The notes: generated from the sequence alone by a model not told the origin. DNA of 64,000 nucleotides from Sporosalibacterium faouarense (GCF_016765695.1 NZ_JAETGO010000069.1:62001-126000); one strand, 5' to 3'. Shown: positions 37,811-48,506, counted from the stretch's first letter. Numbers and translations are program-made.

Positions 37811-38425
37811 ATGGAACAATTAAATGATACTAAAAGGTTAATTATAGAGACATCATTAAGATTATTCTCTGAAAAAGGATTTAACTCTACTTCTGTCAGG
37901 GAAATTGCAAGGGAAGTAGGGGTAAGAGAAAGTGCTATATATAACCACTTTAAAAGCAAAGGAGAAATAATTAATACTATTTTTCATATGTATGGAATAG
38001 GTAAGGCTAGAATATATATAGAGCAGATGATGAATGACGAGAAATTTCTAGATGATCCATATCATTTTCTTAAGCACATAGCATTAGATGAAATTTTAGA
38101 GATTATTTGTAATAAAGAGTTTAATAAGTTTAAGAGAATTGTGGTAATGGAAATGTTTTGTGAGGAAAATGCCAGATATATTATAGAAAGAGAAATCTTT
38201 GATCAGACTAGAGGTTTGCTAAGAGAAATTTTCGAATTAATGGCAAAGAGGCAAGTCATTAAGAATCATGATCCAGCTGTCTTAGCCAACGAGTTTTTGG
38301 CTCCCCTGGGATTAGTAAACTTAGAACATCTAATAATTGGATCTGAAGATGGTGATGAAAAGTATTATAAAGATCAAATAGAGAGTCATATAGATTTCTT
38401 TTGGAATGCAATTAAGCTTGATTAG
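37811..38425 (+). CDS. TetR/AcrR-family transcriptional regulator
   Basis: 204 aa. The N-terminal HTH is [43 protein letters not shown] (about 12-54). The C-terminal 150 residues are the variable ligand domain. The gene is 17 nt upstream of the activase/dehydratase fusion, in one operon behind the promoter-operator at 37737. A ligand such as an acyl-CoA or fatty acid would fit the neighbour but cannot be read from sequence. Confidence 0.92.
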   Translation: MEQLNDTKRLIIETSLRLFSEKGFNSTSVREIAREVGVRESAIYNHFKSKGEIINTIFHMYGIGKARIYIEQMMNDEKFLDDPYHFLKHIALDEILEIICNKEFNKFKRIVVMEMFCEENARYIIEREIFDQTRGLLREIFELMAKRQVIKNHDPAVLANEFLAPLGLVNLEHLIIGSEDGDEKYYKDQIESHIDFFWNAIKLD

Positions 38426-38442
38426 CACTTGGGGGTGAAATA

Positions 38443-41400
38443 ATGTATAAGGTTTATAATATTGGATTAGATGTTGGATCAACTACAGTTAAAATGGTAG
38501 TTTTAGATGGTGATGCAAATATATTTTATAAGAAATATATGAGACATTATTCTGATATAAAAAAGACTGTAACTTCTATGTTTGAAGATGTGAAGGGACT
38601 GCTCAATAATAAGGCTGTATCAATTGTGATTACTGGCTCAGGTGGATTAGGTATAGCTCAAAAACTTAAAATTCCTTTTACACAAGAAGTTATTGCTTGC
38701 ACAACTGCAATAGAGAAATTTATTCCTGATACTGATGTTGCCATAGAACTCGGTGGAGAAGATGCAAAAATAACATATTTTGGTGAATCTTTAGAGCAAA
38801 GAATGAATGGTACATGTGCAGGAGGTACGGGAGCATTTATTGATCAGATGGCTTCTCTATTACAGACTGATGCTTCGGGACTTAATGAGATGGCTAAAGA
38901 TTATAAGCAGATATATCCTGTAGCATCTAGATGTGGAGTTTTTGCAAAGACTGATATTCAACCTTTGTTAAATGAAGGTGCTGCTAAGGAAGACATCTCA
39001 GTCTCAGTTTTACAAGCGGTTGTAAACCAAACAATAAGCGGATTGGCTCAGGGCAAGCCTATAAGAGGAAATGTTGCATTTTTAGGTGGACCTTTAAACT
39101 TTATGTCAGAGCTTAGAAAAAGATTCATTGAAACTTTGAAAATGGATGATGAAAATATTATATTTCCTAAGAATTCTCAGTTTTTTGTGGCTATTGGAGC
39201 GGCTCTTTCTGCTGTAGAAGAAGAAACTCAATCCTTTGATATCTTATACAGTAAATTACCCGAGATAGATAAATTAAATGACGATGAAAATAAGGAGTTA
39301 GAACCATTATTTGAAAATGAAGATGAATATAATAAATTTGTGAAAAGACATTCTAAACACAAGGTTAAAAGAATTGATATAGAAAAATATGAAGGTAAAG
39401 CATTTTTAGGGATAGACGCAGGATCTACTACTACAAAGGTAGCTTTAATTGATGAACAGGGAGCTTTACTATACTCCTATTATGGTAGCAATATGGGAAG
39501 TCCATTGCAATCAACTATAAAAGCATTAAAGGATTTATACAGTAAAGTTAATAATAAAATAGATATTGTGAATTCAGCTGTTACAGGATATGGTGAACAC
39601 CTTCTAAAGTCAGCTTTAAAGATAGATCATGGAGAAATTGAAACAGTTGCCCACTATAAAGCAGCGGATTATTTCTTGCCAGGAGTGGATTTTGTTTTAG
39701 ATATTGGTGGCCAAGATATGAAGAGCTTAAAAATACATGATGGAGTGATAGATTCAATCATGTTAAATGAGGCTTGTTCTTCTGGATGTGGCTCTTTTAT
39801 TGAGACATTTGCTAAATCATTGAATATAGAAATTAAAGATTTTGCAAAGCATGGTTTGAAAAGTAAAAAACCTGTTGACCTTGGTACTAGATGCACAGTA
39901 TTTATGAATTCTAGAGTGAAACAGGCTCAAAAAGAGGGGGCAACGGTTAATGATATATCCGCTGGCATATCAACCTCTGTTATAAAGAATGCTTTATTTA
40001 AAGTTATTAGATTACGTAGTCCTGAAGACTTAGGAGAAAAGATAGTAGTTCAAGGTGGAACCTTCTATAATGATGCAGTCCTTCGTTCTTTAGAGCAAAT
40101 TTCTGATAGAGAAGTGGTTCGACCAGATATAGCTGGAATTATGGGAGCATTTGGTGCTGCTTTAATTGCCAGAGAGAAATATACCCTAAATTATCAAACA
40201 ACTATGTTAAAAGCGGACCAATTGGATGATTTTTCTGCTAATACCACTATGGAAAGATGCAAGCTTTGTGGTAATAATTGTTTATTAACTATAAATGAGT
40301 TTTCAAATGGCGGTAAGTTTATTTCTGGAAATAGATGCGAAAAGGGCGCAGGAATCCAGAAAAAGAAAAAGGATATACCTAATTTATTTGAATATAAATA
40401 TAAAAGAGCTTTTAGCTATAAATCTCGCCCAGTTAATGAAGCTCCTCGAGGATTAATTGGGATTCCTAGAGTTCTAAATATGTATGAGGATTATCCATTC
40501 TGGTTTACATTCTTTACAGAATTAGGATATAAAGTTGTTATTTCAGGACGTTCTTCTAAGAGAATATATGAGATGGGAATGGAAACAATTCCTTCTGAAT
40601 CAGTATGTTATCCTGGAAAATTGGTACATGGACATATTGAAGATTTAATAAACAAGAGGATAAATAAGATATTCTATCCTTGTATACCTTTAAATATTAG
40701 AGAGGATGAGAACTCTGATAATCACTATAATTGTCCTATAGTGACATCATATCCTGAAACTATAGCTGCGAATATGGATAAATTGAATGATAAATCTATT
40801 ATATTCTTTAAGCCTTTCTTACCTTTAGATAATCAAAAAAGGTTAGTGAAGAGGTTAAATGAAGAGTTAATTGAAGAGAAAATTAATAAAGATGAAATAC
40901 AAATTGCCGTTGATAAGGCATATAAAGAGCTTGAAAAATTTAAATGTGATGTGAAAAATAAGGGTGAAGAAGCCCTTAAATATATAAGAGAAAATGACAT
41001 GAAAGGTATTGTACTAGCAGGTAGACCTTATCATGTGGATCCAGAAATAAATCATGGAATCCCTGAAATGATAAATTCCTTTGACTATGCAGTACTTACT
41101 GAAGACTCTATTAGTCATTTAGCCGATGTGGAAAGACCAATTAGAGTAGTTGACCAATGGGTATATCATTCAAGATTGTATGCTGCAACAACCTATGTTG
41201 CTAATCATAATGATCTAGAGTTAGTTCAGCTGAATTCTTTTGGTTGTGGTCTAGATGCTGTTACAACTGATCAAGTACAAGAAATTTTAGAAGACCATGG
41301 GAAAATATATACTCTGCTTAAAATAGATGAAATTAATAACCTAGGAGCTGCTAGGATTCGTATACGTTCACTTATTGCAGCAATCAAGGAGAGGGATAGA

Positions 41401-42738
41401 AGAGGTTTCGAACCTAAAAAACTATCAGAAGCACCAAAGAGGGCCGTGTTCACTAAGGAAATGAAGGAAAAACACACAATTTTAGCTCCTCAAATGTCTC
41501 CAATTCATTTTCAATTTTTGAAAACTGCCTTTGATAAGGCTGGATATAATCTTGAAGTGCTTCCATCAGTTGACAAAAAAGCTGTTGACGAAGGATTAAG
41601 ATACGTAAACAATGATGCTTGCTATCCATCCATTATCGTTGTTGGACAGCTTATGAAGGCATTAAAGTCGGGAGAATATGATGTAAATAATACTTCGGTA
41701 ATAATATCTCAAACTGGAGGAGGTTGCAGGGCTACCAATTATATTGCTTTTATGAGAAAGGCTCTAAAGGATGCGGGTATGGAGCAGGTTCCTGTAATAT
41801 CATTGAATGCCTTAGGGTTTGAAAAAAATCCAGGATTTAAATTAACTCCTTCTTTGATTCATAATTTAATGAAGGCAGTGGTTTATGGGGATTTACTTAT
41901 GAGAATCCTGTACAAAGTGAGACCTTATGAGAAGATACCAGGCTCTGCAAATAAACTTTATGACCATTGGATAGAAAAATGTAAATATTCCTTAATGAAT
42001 GAGAGATTTAAAGAATTTAAAGAAAATATATATAAAATTGTTAATGATTTTGATAACCTGGAAATACAAGAAGATTTAAGAAAACCAAAGGTTGGAATAG
42101 TGGGTGAAATACTTGTTAAGTTCCATCCAACGGCCAATAATAATATTGTGGACTTACTTGAAGATGAAGGGGTAGAGGCAGTAATGCCTGATTTAATTGA
42201 CTTCTTCTCCTATACTGCCTATAATAGTCAAGTAAAGTATGAAAAGCTTTCTGGAAGCTTTAAGGGTATGTTGAGTAGTAAAGTTATTATTAAGGCAATA
42301 GAATTTTATAGGAAGGATATGAAAAAGGCTCTTAATGAAAGTCAAAGATTTGAAGCACCAAAATCTATTGAAGATCTTGCAGAAGGAGCTGCAAGGCATC
42401 TATCTTTAGGTAACCAAACAGGAGAAGGATGGTTTTTAACAGCAGAAATGGTTGAGTTGATTGAAAGTGACGTAAATAATATAGTATGCCTACAGCCATT
42501 TGCTTGTTTGCCAAATCATATTACCGGTAAAGGTATGATTAAGGAATTAAGAAGGGCATATCCTAAATCTAATATTGCTGCTATCGACTATGACCCTGGG
42601 GCAAGTGAAGTTAATCAATTAAATCGAATTAAGCTTATGTTATCGGTAGCGTTTAAAAATATGGAAAAAGAAGTTACTGATATATCTAATGAGTTAAATA
42701 AAAGAAGCAAAGAACAGATTGCTGCGACTAACATATAG
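38443..42738 (+). CDS. 2-hydroxyacyl-CoA dehydratase activase/dehydratase-like fusion protein
   Basis: 1431 aa. Two tandem BcrA/BadF-type ASKHA ATPase domains: the first at about 5-265 ([50 protein letters not shown]), the second at about 325-580 ([42 protein letters not shown]). Each keeps the two Cys that bridge a [4Fe-4S] cluster. Next is a Cys-rich [10 protein letters not shown]...NRCEKG motif (about 607-635), a DUF2229-like region ([20 protein letters not shown]), and an HgdB-like dehydratase half with several Cys ([31 protein letters not shown]). Known activases use ATP to push electrons to very negative potential; this architecture carries activase and acceptor in one chain. The reaction is unknown. 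The gene is under TetR control. Confidence 0.9.
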   Translation: MYKVYNIGLDVGSTTVKMVVLDGDANIFYKKYMRHYSDIKKTVTSMFEDVKGLLNNKAVSIVITGSGGLGIAQKLKIPFTQEVIACTTAIEKFIPDTDVAIELGGEDAKITYFGESLEQRMNGTCAGGTGAFIDQMASLLQTDASGLNEMAKDYKQIYPVASRCGVFAKTDIQPLLNEGAAKEDISVSVLQAVVNQTISGLAQGKPIRGNVAFLGGPLNFMSELRKRFIETLKMDDENIIFPKNSQFFVAIGAALSAVEEETQSFDILYSKLPEIDKLNDDENKELEPLFENEDEYNKFVKRHSKHKVKRIDIEKYEGKAFLGIDAGSTTTKVALIDEQGALLYSYYGSNMGSPLQSTIKALKDLYSKVNNKIDIVNSAVTGYGEHLLKSALKIDHGEIETVAHYKAADYFLPGVDFVLDIGGQDMKSLKIHDGVIDSIMLNEACSSGCGSFIETFAKSLNIEIKDFAKHGLKSKKPVDLGTRCTVFMNSRVKQAQKEGATVNDISAGISTSVIKNALFKVIRLRSPEDLGEKIVVQGGTFYNDAVLRSLEQISDREVVRPDIAGIMGAFGAALIAREKYTLNYQTTMLKADQLDDFSANTTMERCKLCGNNCLLTINEFSNGGKFISGNRCEKGAGIQKKKKDIPNLFEYKYKRAFSYKSRPVNEAPRGLIGIPRVLNMYEDYPFWFTFFTELGYKVVISGRSSKRIYEMGMETIPSESVCYPGKLVHGHIEDLINKRINKIFYPCIPLNIREDENSDNHYNCPIVTSYPETIAANMDKLNDKSIIFFKPFLPLDNQKRLVKRLNEELIEEKINKDEIQIAVDKAYKELEKFKCDVKNKGEEALKYIRENDMKGIVLAGRPYHVDPEINHGIPEMINSFDYAVLTEDSISHLADVERPIRVVDQWVYHSRLYAATTYVANHNDLELVQLNSFGCGLDAVTTDQVQEILEDHGKIYTLLKIDEINNLGAARIRIRSLIAAIKERDRRGFEPKKLSEAPKRAVFTKEMKEKHTILAPQMSPIHFQFLKTAFDKAGYNLEVLPSVDKKAVDEGLRYVNNDACYPSIIVVGQLMKALKSGEYDVNNTSVIISQTGGGCRATNYIAFMRKALKDAGMEQVPVISLNALGFEKNPGFKLTPSLIHNLMKAVVYGDLLMRILYKVRPYEKIPGSANKLYDHWIEKCKYSLMNERFKEFKENIYKIVNDFDNLEIQEDLRKPKVGIVGEILVKFHPTANNNIVDLLEDEGVEAVMPDLIDFFSYTAYNSQVKYEKLSGSFKGMLSSKVIIKAIEFYRKDMKKALNESQRFEAPKSIEDLAEGAARHLSLGNQTGEGWFLTAEMVELIESDVNNIVCLQPFACLPNHITGKGMIKELRRAYPKSNIAAIDYDPGASEVNQLNRIKLMLSVAFKNMEKEVTDISNELNKRSKEQIAATNI

Positions 42739-42776
42739 TTTTCATATGGATTACTCTATTTAGAGATAAGATTATT

Positions 42777-42808
42777 GAAAAGAGGGGTTTAAAACCCTTC
42801 TTTTTTAT
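42777..42808 (+). terminator. Terminator after the activase fusion
   Basis: The arms AAAAGAGGGGTTT and AAACCCTTCTTTT form a hairpin followed by a T run. Confidence 0.9.
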
Positions 42809-42936
42809 TATACAATACTAAGAGATAGGGCTTGTTCATAATTTGTTCATATTTTCGTAATACTATTGTTATATAATTGTTTATAATATGTGACATTTAT
42901 GAATTTGTTGAAATTATAGAATATGGAGGGGAATCT

Positions 42937-43917
42937 ATGATAGAAGTTAAAGGGTTAACTAAAAGGTATGGTAATCTAGTTGCTGCCGATAACTTAAACT
43001 TTACTGTTCAAGAAGGCGAAATACTAGGCTTTTTAGGACCTAATGGTGCAGGAAAATCTACCACAATGAAAATGATGACAGGATATATGCCATCAACTGA
43101 AGGTACCGTTTTAATAGATGGATTAGATATCATCGACGATGCTCAAGAGGCTAAAAGAAAGATTGGATATGTACCTGAAATTCCACCGTTATATAAAGAT
43201 ATGACTGTAACAGAATATTTAAGATTTGTAAGTGAATTAAAAAATATTCCTAAGAAGGAGATAAAGGAAAAAATTCAATATGCTGTTTCAAAGCTGAGAC
43301 TTGAAGATGTTAAGAATAGATTAATAAGAAACATTTCAAAGGGATTTAGACAGAGGGTTGGTCTAGCCCAGGCAATACTCGGTAAGCCAGAAATTCTTAT
43401 CTTAGATGAACCAACAGTTGGACTTGATCCAAAACAAATTATTGAAATGAGGGAATTAATTAGAGAACTAGGTAAGGAGCATACTATTATGATAAGCTCA
43501 CATATTCTCTTTGAGATCAACCAATTATGTGAGAGAGTAATTATTATTAATAAGGGAAAAATAGTTGCAATTGATTCTCCTGAAAACCTTTCTAAAAGAT
43601 TGAGTACTGCTTCAAGATTATCTTTAAGAATAGTTGGAGATGAAGAGAAAGTTATAAATACCATCAAAGAAATTCCCGGAGTACAAAGTGTATCGGTAAT
43701 AGGTCAGGTTGAACAGGAATCATATGATTATAATGTGTTATCAGATACAAACTATGATATAAGAAAAAGAGTATTCTTTGATATGTCTAAGGCGGGATTC
43801 CCCATATTAGAGATGAAGACAGTAGAGCTTACTCTAGAAGAAGTATTCCTTCAACTTACTGGATTAAGTGAAAAGGGAGAAGGAGTAGTAGAAGAGGGGG
43901 AAAGTGAGGATGAATAA
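42937..43917 (+). CDS. ABC transporter ATP-binding protein (GldA/NatA-like)
   Basis: 326 aa. Walker A GPNGAGKST, Q-loop YVPEIPPLY, signature ISKGFRQRVGLAQ, Walker B ILILDEP and H-loop SSHILFE. The C-terminal roughly 90 residues form the extension usual in ABC-2 exporters. The start is ATG 42937 after GGAGGGG; an upstream ATG at 42877 has no ribosome site. First gene of a four-gene operon with an ABC-2 permease, a GldG-like protein and a DUF4340 protein. Confidence 0.94.
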   Translation: MIEVKGLTKRYGNLVAADNLNFTVQEGEILGFLGPNGAGKSTTMKMMTGYMPSTEGTVLIDGLDIIDDAQEAKRKIGYVPEIPPLYKDMTVTEYLRFVSELKNIPKKEIKEKIQYAVSKLRLEDVKNRLIRNISKGFRQRVGLAQAILGKPEILILDEPTVGLDPKQIIEMRELIRELGKEHTIMISSHILFEINQLCERVIIINKGKIVAIDSPENLSKRLSTASRLSLRIVGDEEKVINTIKEIPGVQSVSVIGQVEQESYDYNVLSDTNYDIRKRVFFDMSKAGFPILEMKTVELTLEEVFLQLTGLSEKGEGVVEEGESEDE

Positions 43918-44620
43918 AACTGCAACAATATTTAAGAGGGAAATGAAGTCATATTTCTATTCACCTTTAGCGTATGTTATTATTTCGGTTTTCCTAGTTA
44001 TATCAGGATATCTATTTACAACTAGTATTCTTTTTACTAAATCGTCATATATGCAAGATGTATTTACCAATATGGTAACTTTAATGATATTTTTGATTCC
44101 TTTACTTACTATGGGACTATTAACTGAAGAAAGGAAGCAGGGGATTGACCAACTATTATTTACAACTCCCCTTGGAGTTACAGAATTTGTTATGGGTAAG
44201 TTTTTAGCTGCATTTTCTGTTTATAGCATTATGCTAGTCTTTACTTTTATGTATCCAGGGGTACTAGAGATATTTGGAACACCAGACTATGGTTCAATAG
44301 TAAGTGGGTATATAGGTCTTTTATTAGTTGGTGGAGTATTTATTTCGGTTGGTTTATTTGCATCCTCCTTAACTGAGAGTCAAGTTATAGCAGGGTTAGT
44401 ATCCTTTGGTATACTATTAACTATTTGGCTACTTACAATGCTAAAATCAGTACTGAGTGGTATTCTAGTTACTATTGTATTAAAGATAGACTTATTTAAT
44501 TATTTCTACGATTTCCAAAATGGAATATTAGATTCTAATGCAATTATAGTTTATCTAAGTTTTATCTTTGTATTTTTATTCTTGACCACTAGAGTAATTG
44601 ATAGAAGACGTTGGAAATAA
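43910..44620 (+). CDS. ABC-2 type permease (GldF-like)
   Basis: 236 aa with six membrane helices. It starts MNKTATIFKREMKSYFYSPLAYV, the typical ABC-2 membrane-subunit beginning; LTMGLLTEERKQGIDQLLFTTPL is the conserved cytoplasmic coupling segment. The start ATG 43910 overlaps the ATPase gene by 8 nt; GTG 43904 is also possible. Partner of the ATPase before it. Confidence 0.9.
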   Translation: MNKTATIFKREMKSYFYSPLAYVIISVFLVISGYLFTTSILFTKSSYMQDVFTNMVTLMIFLIPLLTMGLLTEERKQGIDQLLFTTPLGVTEFVMGKFLAAFSVYSIMLVFTFMYPGVLEIFGTPDYGSIVSGYIGLLLVGGVFISVGLFASSLTESQVIAGLVSFGILLTIWLLTMLKSVLSGILVTIVLKIDLFNYFYDFQNGILDSNAIIVYLSFIFVFLFLTTRVIDRRRWK

Positions 44621-44632
44621 GGGGGGCAGAAA

Positions 44633-46024
44633 ATGAAGAAATTATTTAATATGAGAAGATTAAAATACGGAAGTAATTCAATAATTCTAACTGTATCAAT
44701 TGTTGGAATTGTTATTCTTTTTAATATATTAATAAGTAATTACAATATGAGAATAGATATGACACAGAACAAACTACACACATTATCAGATAAAACTAAG
44801 CAAGTATTAAGTAATTTAGATAATGATATAGAAATTATAGGATTTTTTACTGATGATTCAGACTTACTTCCTCAAATAAATGAACTATTGAAGGAATACA
44901 AACATCATTCTGACGATCTTACAATTTCATTATTGGATATAAACTCAAATCCTGTAAAAGCTAGACAATATGATGTTACTGACTATGGAACAGTTGTAGT
45001 TAAAAGTGGAGATAGAATTGTTAGAATCAGAAGAAATGATTTTTATCAGATGGACTTTAGAACTACTGAAAATGTATTTGCAGGAGAGGAAAAAATTACT
45101 CAAGCCATTGTTGATGTAACAACTGAGAAGCAGAATAAAGCATATTTCTTACAAGGTCATGGAGAATTGTCAGGAGATAGCATACACTGGTTTAAAAGTT
45201 CTGTTGAAGGAGAAGGATATATTGTTGATGATTTAAATATGGCACAGGAAAATGGAATACCAGAGGATGCTGATTTATTAATCATTCCTGGTCCTACAAA
45301 GGATTTTACCTCAGATGAATTGTGGTATTTAACTCAATATACCGACAATGGTGGTAGAATAATGTTCTTGATGAGAAGGGTACAAGATCAGGCCTCAATA
45401 AATGGCCTTCTGGGGTATATGAGAAGTCTTGGAGTACAGGTAAATAATGACTTAGTTATTGATCCTGAAAGAAATTACTTTAATGACCCAATTACGATTA
45501 TTCCAGAATATAAAACACAAACTATAGTAAATAAGCTTAAACAAGCAGGACTATATGTGATTTTAACAGATGCTATTAGCATCGAAAAATCAGAAAATAT
45601 AAAGGATAACACTTTATATGAACCGCTTCTTGAAACTAGTAATAAAGCATGGGGTGAAACAAATTTAACAGCAGATGATATTAATTTTGATGAAAATGAT
45701 CATGAAGGTCCATTAACCGTAGCAGCAGCAATTACTAAAAATGGAAGACAAAAGGCTATGAAGGTAGTTGTGATTGGTAATGTAGCTATTGCGACAAATG
45801 AGTTGATAAATGAACAGGGAAATATGGACTTTATAGTCAATGCTATAAACTTTACTCAGGATAAAGAAGAATTGATATCCATAAGGACAAAGAATAGAGT
45901 AATGGAACCTTTAACAATTCAAGGTAATCAAGGTACATTCTTATATGTAGTTCTTGTAGGAGTAATTCCTCTGATAATATTTGCAGCAGGACTTATCATC
46001 TTCATAAGGAGGAGAAGAAGGTGA
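44633..46024 (+). CDS. GldG-like ABC transporter auxiliary protein
   Basis: 463 aa. One N-terminal helix (about 18-37), a large external domain typical of GldG/DUF4350-type proteins (MRIDMTQNKLHTLSDKTKQVLSNLD, IEIIGFF, YFLQGHGEL, DLLIIPGPTKDFTSDELWYLTQY) and one C-terminal helix (about 438-458) ending RRRRR. In Bacteroidetes GldAFG support gliding; here the set is a transporter of unknown cargo. Ribosome site AGGGGGG. Confidence 0.88.
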   Translation: MKKLFNMRRLKYGSNSIILTVSIVGIVILFNILISNYNMRIDMTQNKLHTLSDKTKQVLSNLDNDIEIIGFFTDDSDLLPQINELLKEYKHHSDDLTISLLDINSNPVKARQYDVTDYGTVVVKSGDRIVRIRRNDFYQMDFRTTENVFAGEEKITQAIVDVTTEKQNKAYFLQGHGELSGDSIHWFKSSVEGEGYIVDDLNMAQENGIPEDADLLIIPGPTKDFTSDELWYLTQYTDNGGRIMFLMRRVQDQASINGLLGYMRSLGVQVNNDLVIDPERNYFNDPITIIPEYKTQTIVNKLKQAGLYVILTDAISIEKSENIKDNTLYEPLLETSNKAWGETNLTADDINFDENDHEGPLTVAAAITKNGRQKAMKVVVIGNVAIATNELINEQGNMDFIVNAINFTQDKEELISIRTKNRVMEPLTIQGNQGTFLYVVLVGVIPLIIFAAGLIIFIRRRRR

Positions 46025-46938
46025 GAAAGTTTAGAGGTACGATTATAATAGCTATAGTATTTATAGTTTTCCTTGGGTATTATTATTTAGTGCCTAGAGA
46101 TACTGGACTAGAGGGTTATGAATCACTAGTAGGAAATATTGAAGGAAAGACCATAAATGAAGTCATTGTAGAGCAAGAGGAAGGAAATAAAACTATAATT
46201 AATGAGGATAATACTTGGTATGTAATAGATGAAAATAAGTATGTTGCCGACCAGCAGACTATAGAAGAGATGGTAGGTAAACTATCAAAACTTGAATCTA
46301 TTGGGATAATTGAAACCAATCCAGATAATTTTGACCAATATGGCTTAAAAAATCCAAAGTATAAGCTCTTTATGAAAGCAGATGGCAATACGCAGGAAGT
46401 TGATATTGGAGATTATACTCCATCAGGAGATTGCTATTTTGCTAAGCTTCCAAATAATGATACAGTTTATAAAGTAGGAGCAACTAGATTTAAAGAAGTA
46501 ACTAAGCCTATTGACGAGCTTCGAACCAAACAAATCTTTACTGGAGATCTGGAAGATATGAAGAAAATTGAGGTTACTCGAGAAGATAAAAGATTGTTGA
46601 CCTTAATAAATGATGGTGGATGGAAGATACAAGAAGGAAAAGATTCATTTGATATAGACCAAGAGCAACTATCTAATTTTGTGAATGATTTAAAGAAGAT
46701 TAAAATAGCTAATTTTCACAATGAAGAAAATGAAGAGATATCTTTCTATGGATTAGATAACCCTTCACTAACAATAATACTAACCTATAGTGATGAGGAA
46801 GTTGAAAAGTTAGTGCTAGGTTCATCAGCTGGATTAGGAGAAATATACGGAAAAAGAGGAGATGGAGAAGGGATATTCAGTGTTCCCTATGATGAAGTTA
46901 AGTTCTTTGAAACTATGACTGTAATAAAGAAAAATTAA
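46021..46938 (+). CDS. DUF4340 domain protein
   Basis: 305 aa. A single N-terminal membrane anchor (about 5-25) followed by two similar beta-rich halves (VIVEQEEGNKTIINEDNTWYV and IEVTREDKRLLTLINDGGWKI), which are DUF4340 repeats. GTG start overlapping the previous stop by 4 nt. It always travels with GldFG-like genes, so it is likely an extracytoplasmic partner of that transporter. Confidence 0.88.
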   Translation: MRKFRGTIIIAIVFIVFLGYYYLVPRDTGLEGYESLVGNIEGKTINEVIVEQEEGNKTIINEDNTWYVIDENKYVADQQTIEEMVGKLSKLESIGIIETNPDNFDQYGLKNPKYKLFMKADGNTQEVDIGDYTPSGDCYFAKLPNNDTVYKVGATRFKEVTKPIDELRTKQIFTGDLEDMKKIEVTREDKRLLTLINDGGWKIQEGKDSFDIDQEQLSNFVNDLKKIKIANFHNEENEEISFYGLDNPSLTIILTYSDEEVEKLVLGSSAGLGEIYGKRGDGEGIFSVPYDEVKFFETMTVIKKN

Positions 46939-46978
46939 AATAATAACGACCATATCTTGATATGGTCGTTATTATTTT
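46937..46978. terminator. Bidirectional terminator between the ABC operon and the CAP lipoprotein
   Basis: The 20-bp perfect arms beginning AAAATAATAACGACCATATC are separated by TT, with A/T runs on both sides. Serves the converging genes. Confidence 0.92.
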
Positions 46979-46994
46979 AAGCTAAATAAAGGAT

Positions 46995-47876
46995 TTATTT
47001 TGGCTTACTTATGAACATTTGTGTATAGATATATCCATATTTATCACTTGGAGTTATTCCAATTCCAATATGAGTAAAGTCTGGACTTAGAATATTCTTC
47101 CTATGACCACTTGAATTCATTAGTGCGTTATGGGCATTTTCTACGCCAGAATTACCAGCTAAATTTTCTCCTGCGTGTAAGTATTCTATACCAAAGCTTT
47201 TCATCATATCAAATGGACTACCATAGTTAGGAGAATAATGGCTGAAATAATTATTTTCTGCCATATCTTGAGCTTTAATTCTTGCAACCCTTGCTAATTC
47301 TAAATCAACCTCTAATGGAGGTAAGTCATTTTTAGTCCTTTCCATGTTGACTAACTCTACCATTCTTTGTTCTTGATCGGTTAACCTTTTAACAGGGTTA
47401 GCCGGTGATTGTGTATTGTTTTGATTAGTGTTAGGCGTTGTGTCTGGTTGATTATTAGGTGTTTGGTTGTTTGTATTAGGTTCTTGGTTATTACCTGTGT
47501 TTGGTTGATTTGGCTGCGTTTGGTCAGAATTCGGTATATTGTTTGGTTGTTTAGCAGTATCTGTTTCTTTTATAACTGGTTGTACTGACTCATTATTTAC
47601 ACATCCAACACGATTGTTATCTAGCTTAATGACATACCAATCTCCTACCTTACCAAGTACGTTTGCTACATCATTTTGATTTAAGGTTCCAATTGTATCA
47701 AAGCTTTCTCCTGCACCTGATTTAACATCGCATCCATTTCTAAGAATTTTAACATTTTTAACTTCTGCAGTTTCAAAAATTGATGATTCATTAGTATCCA
47801 TAGGTTTTTCACTAGGACTAGTACAGGAAGTTAGTAAAAGCAAAATTATAGTCAATACTAAATATTTCTTTTTCAT
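46995..47876 (-). CDS. CAP-domain (YkwD-like) lipoprotein with SH3 domain
   Basis: 293 aa. Lipoprotein signal with lipobox LLTSC (Cys18). A bacterial SH3-like domain (about 40-103, VKSGAGESFDTIGTLNQNDVA...GDWYVIKL) is followed by a low-complexity Asn/Gln/Pro/Thr linker (about 110-163), then the CAP (SCP/PR1) domain at about 165-293 with NMERTKNDLPPLEVD, NNYFSHYSPNYGSPF, AGENLAG and SGHRKNILSPDFTHIGIG. Cell-surface protein, probably wall- or spore-associated; the biochemical role of bacterial CAP domains is not settled. Ribosome site AAAGGAGG. Confidence 0.92.
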   Translation of the reverse strand: MKKKYLVLTIILLLLTSCTSPSEKPMDTNESSIFETAEVKNVKILRNGCDVKSGAGESFDTIGTLNQNDVANVLGKVGDWYVIKLDNNRVGCVNNESVQPVIKETDTAKQPNNIPNSDQTQPNQPNTGNNQEPNTNNQTPNNQPDTTPNTNQNNTQSPANPVKRLTDQEQRMVELVNMERTKNDLPPLEVDLELARVARIKAQDMAENNYFSHYSPNYGSPFDMMKSFGIEYLHAGENLAGNSGVENAHNALMNSSGHRKNILSPDFTHIGIGITPSDKYGYIYTQMFISKPK

Positions 47877-48001
47877 TGTGCACCTCCTTTAATTAATTTG
47901 TTAGATAATTTTACTTATCAGAAATATTATTTGTTTTATTTTACTTAAATATTAAAGTTAAAAATAATTTAAGCTTGGAAATATAAGTTAGCAAAAAAAT
48001 A

Positions 48002-48028
48002 AACCCTGATGATTTATCAGGGTTTTTT
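48002..48028 (-). terminator. Terminator after the 32-aa sORF
   Basis: The arms ACCCTGAT and ATCAGGGT with a 5-nt loop have T-rich sequence on either side (minus strand: TTTATTTTTTT). It is the end signal of the minus-strand small gene. Confidence 0.8.
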
Positions 48029-48051
48029 CATTATGTTAATTTATAGTTTAT

Positions 48052-48150
48052 CTAAAGTACTGACAATAAAACAATTAAGATTAGTATAGCGATGATTCCT
48101 CCAACGATCCAATACAGGAACTTTTTCTTTACAAAAAATATTTTGGTCAT
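48052..48150 (-). CDS. 32-aa single-span membrane peptide (sORF)
   Basis: ATG at 48150 with AGGAGGG 7 nt upstream, 32 codons and TAG, then a terminator at the proper distance: a complete small gene. The sequence is MTKIFFVKKKFLYWIVGGII followed by a run of Ile/Leu/Val: a short basic N-terminus and one membrane helix. It resembles the signal-anchor start of polysaccharide deacetylases or amidases of spore formers, so it could be the remnant of one. Its neat expression signals argue for a living small membrane protein. Confidence 0.65.
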   Translation of the reverse strand: MTKIFFVKKKFLYWIVGGIIAILILIVLLSVL

Positions 48151-48380
48151 GGAAAACCCTCCTTAAAATCCTTTGATGGCAAAAGGACTATAATATCTCA
48201 TATTAATAATCTATTTCATAAAATCATAATATATGACTAATTGATTAAAATATTAATAAATAGAAACAAATTGCTCCTAAATAACGGTAGGATGAATAAT
48301 TATAATTTGTATGTAATAATTACACGACAAAAGCAAATAATGTTAACTGTCAATTGTCCGAAAATTAACAATATTACAAC

Positions 48381-48459
48381 TTGTCATAATTTTCAAAAAT
48401 GATATAATAATACTATAATTATTAATATTTCGTAACAATTATTAATAATTATAGTATTA
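48381..48459 (+). promoter_or_regulatory. NSS transporter promoter with a 20-bp inverted repeat at the start site
   Basis: TTGTCA (48381-48386), 16 bp, TATAAT (48403-48408). Immediately after it, TAATACTATAATTATTAATA (48408-48427) is repeated in perfect inversion at 48440-48459 around a 12-nt loop. The expected start site lies in the left arm, so this may be an operator, or a 5' hairpin that protects the mRNA. The rest of the gap 47877-48380 contains the sORF and its terminator. Confidence 0.6.
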
Positions 48460-48506
48460 GGAGTAAAGTTACTTCTAATAAAAAATTAACAAGGGGGGAA
48501 TTTTTA

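Noticed and set aside
47395-47560. Low-complexity repeat considered as a microsatellite or CRISPR-like array
   Set aside because: It is the Asn/Gln/Pro/Thr-rich linker of the CAP lipoprotein, in frame and without regular spacers.
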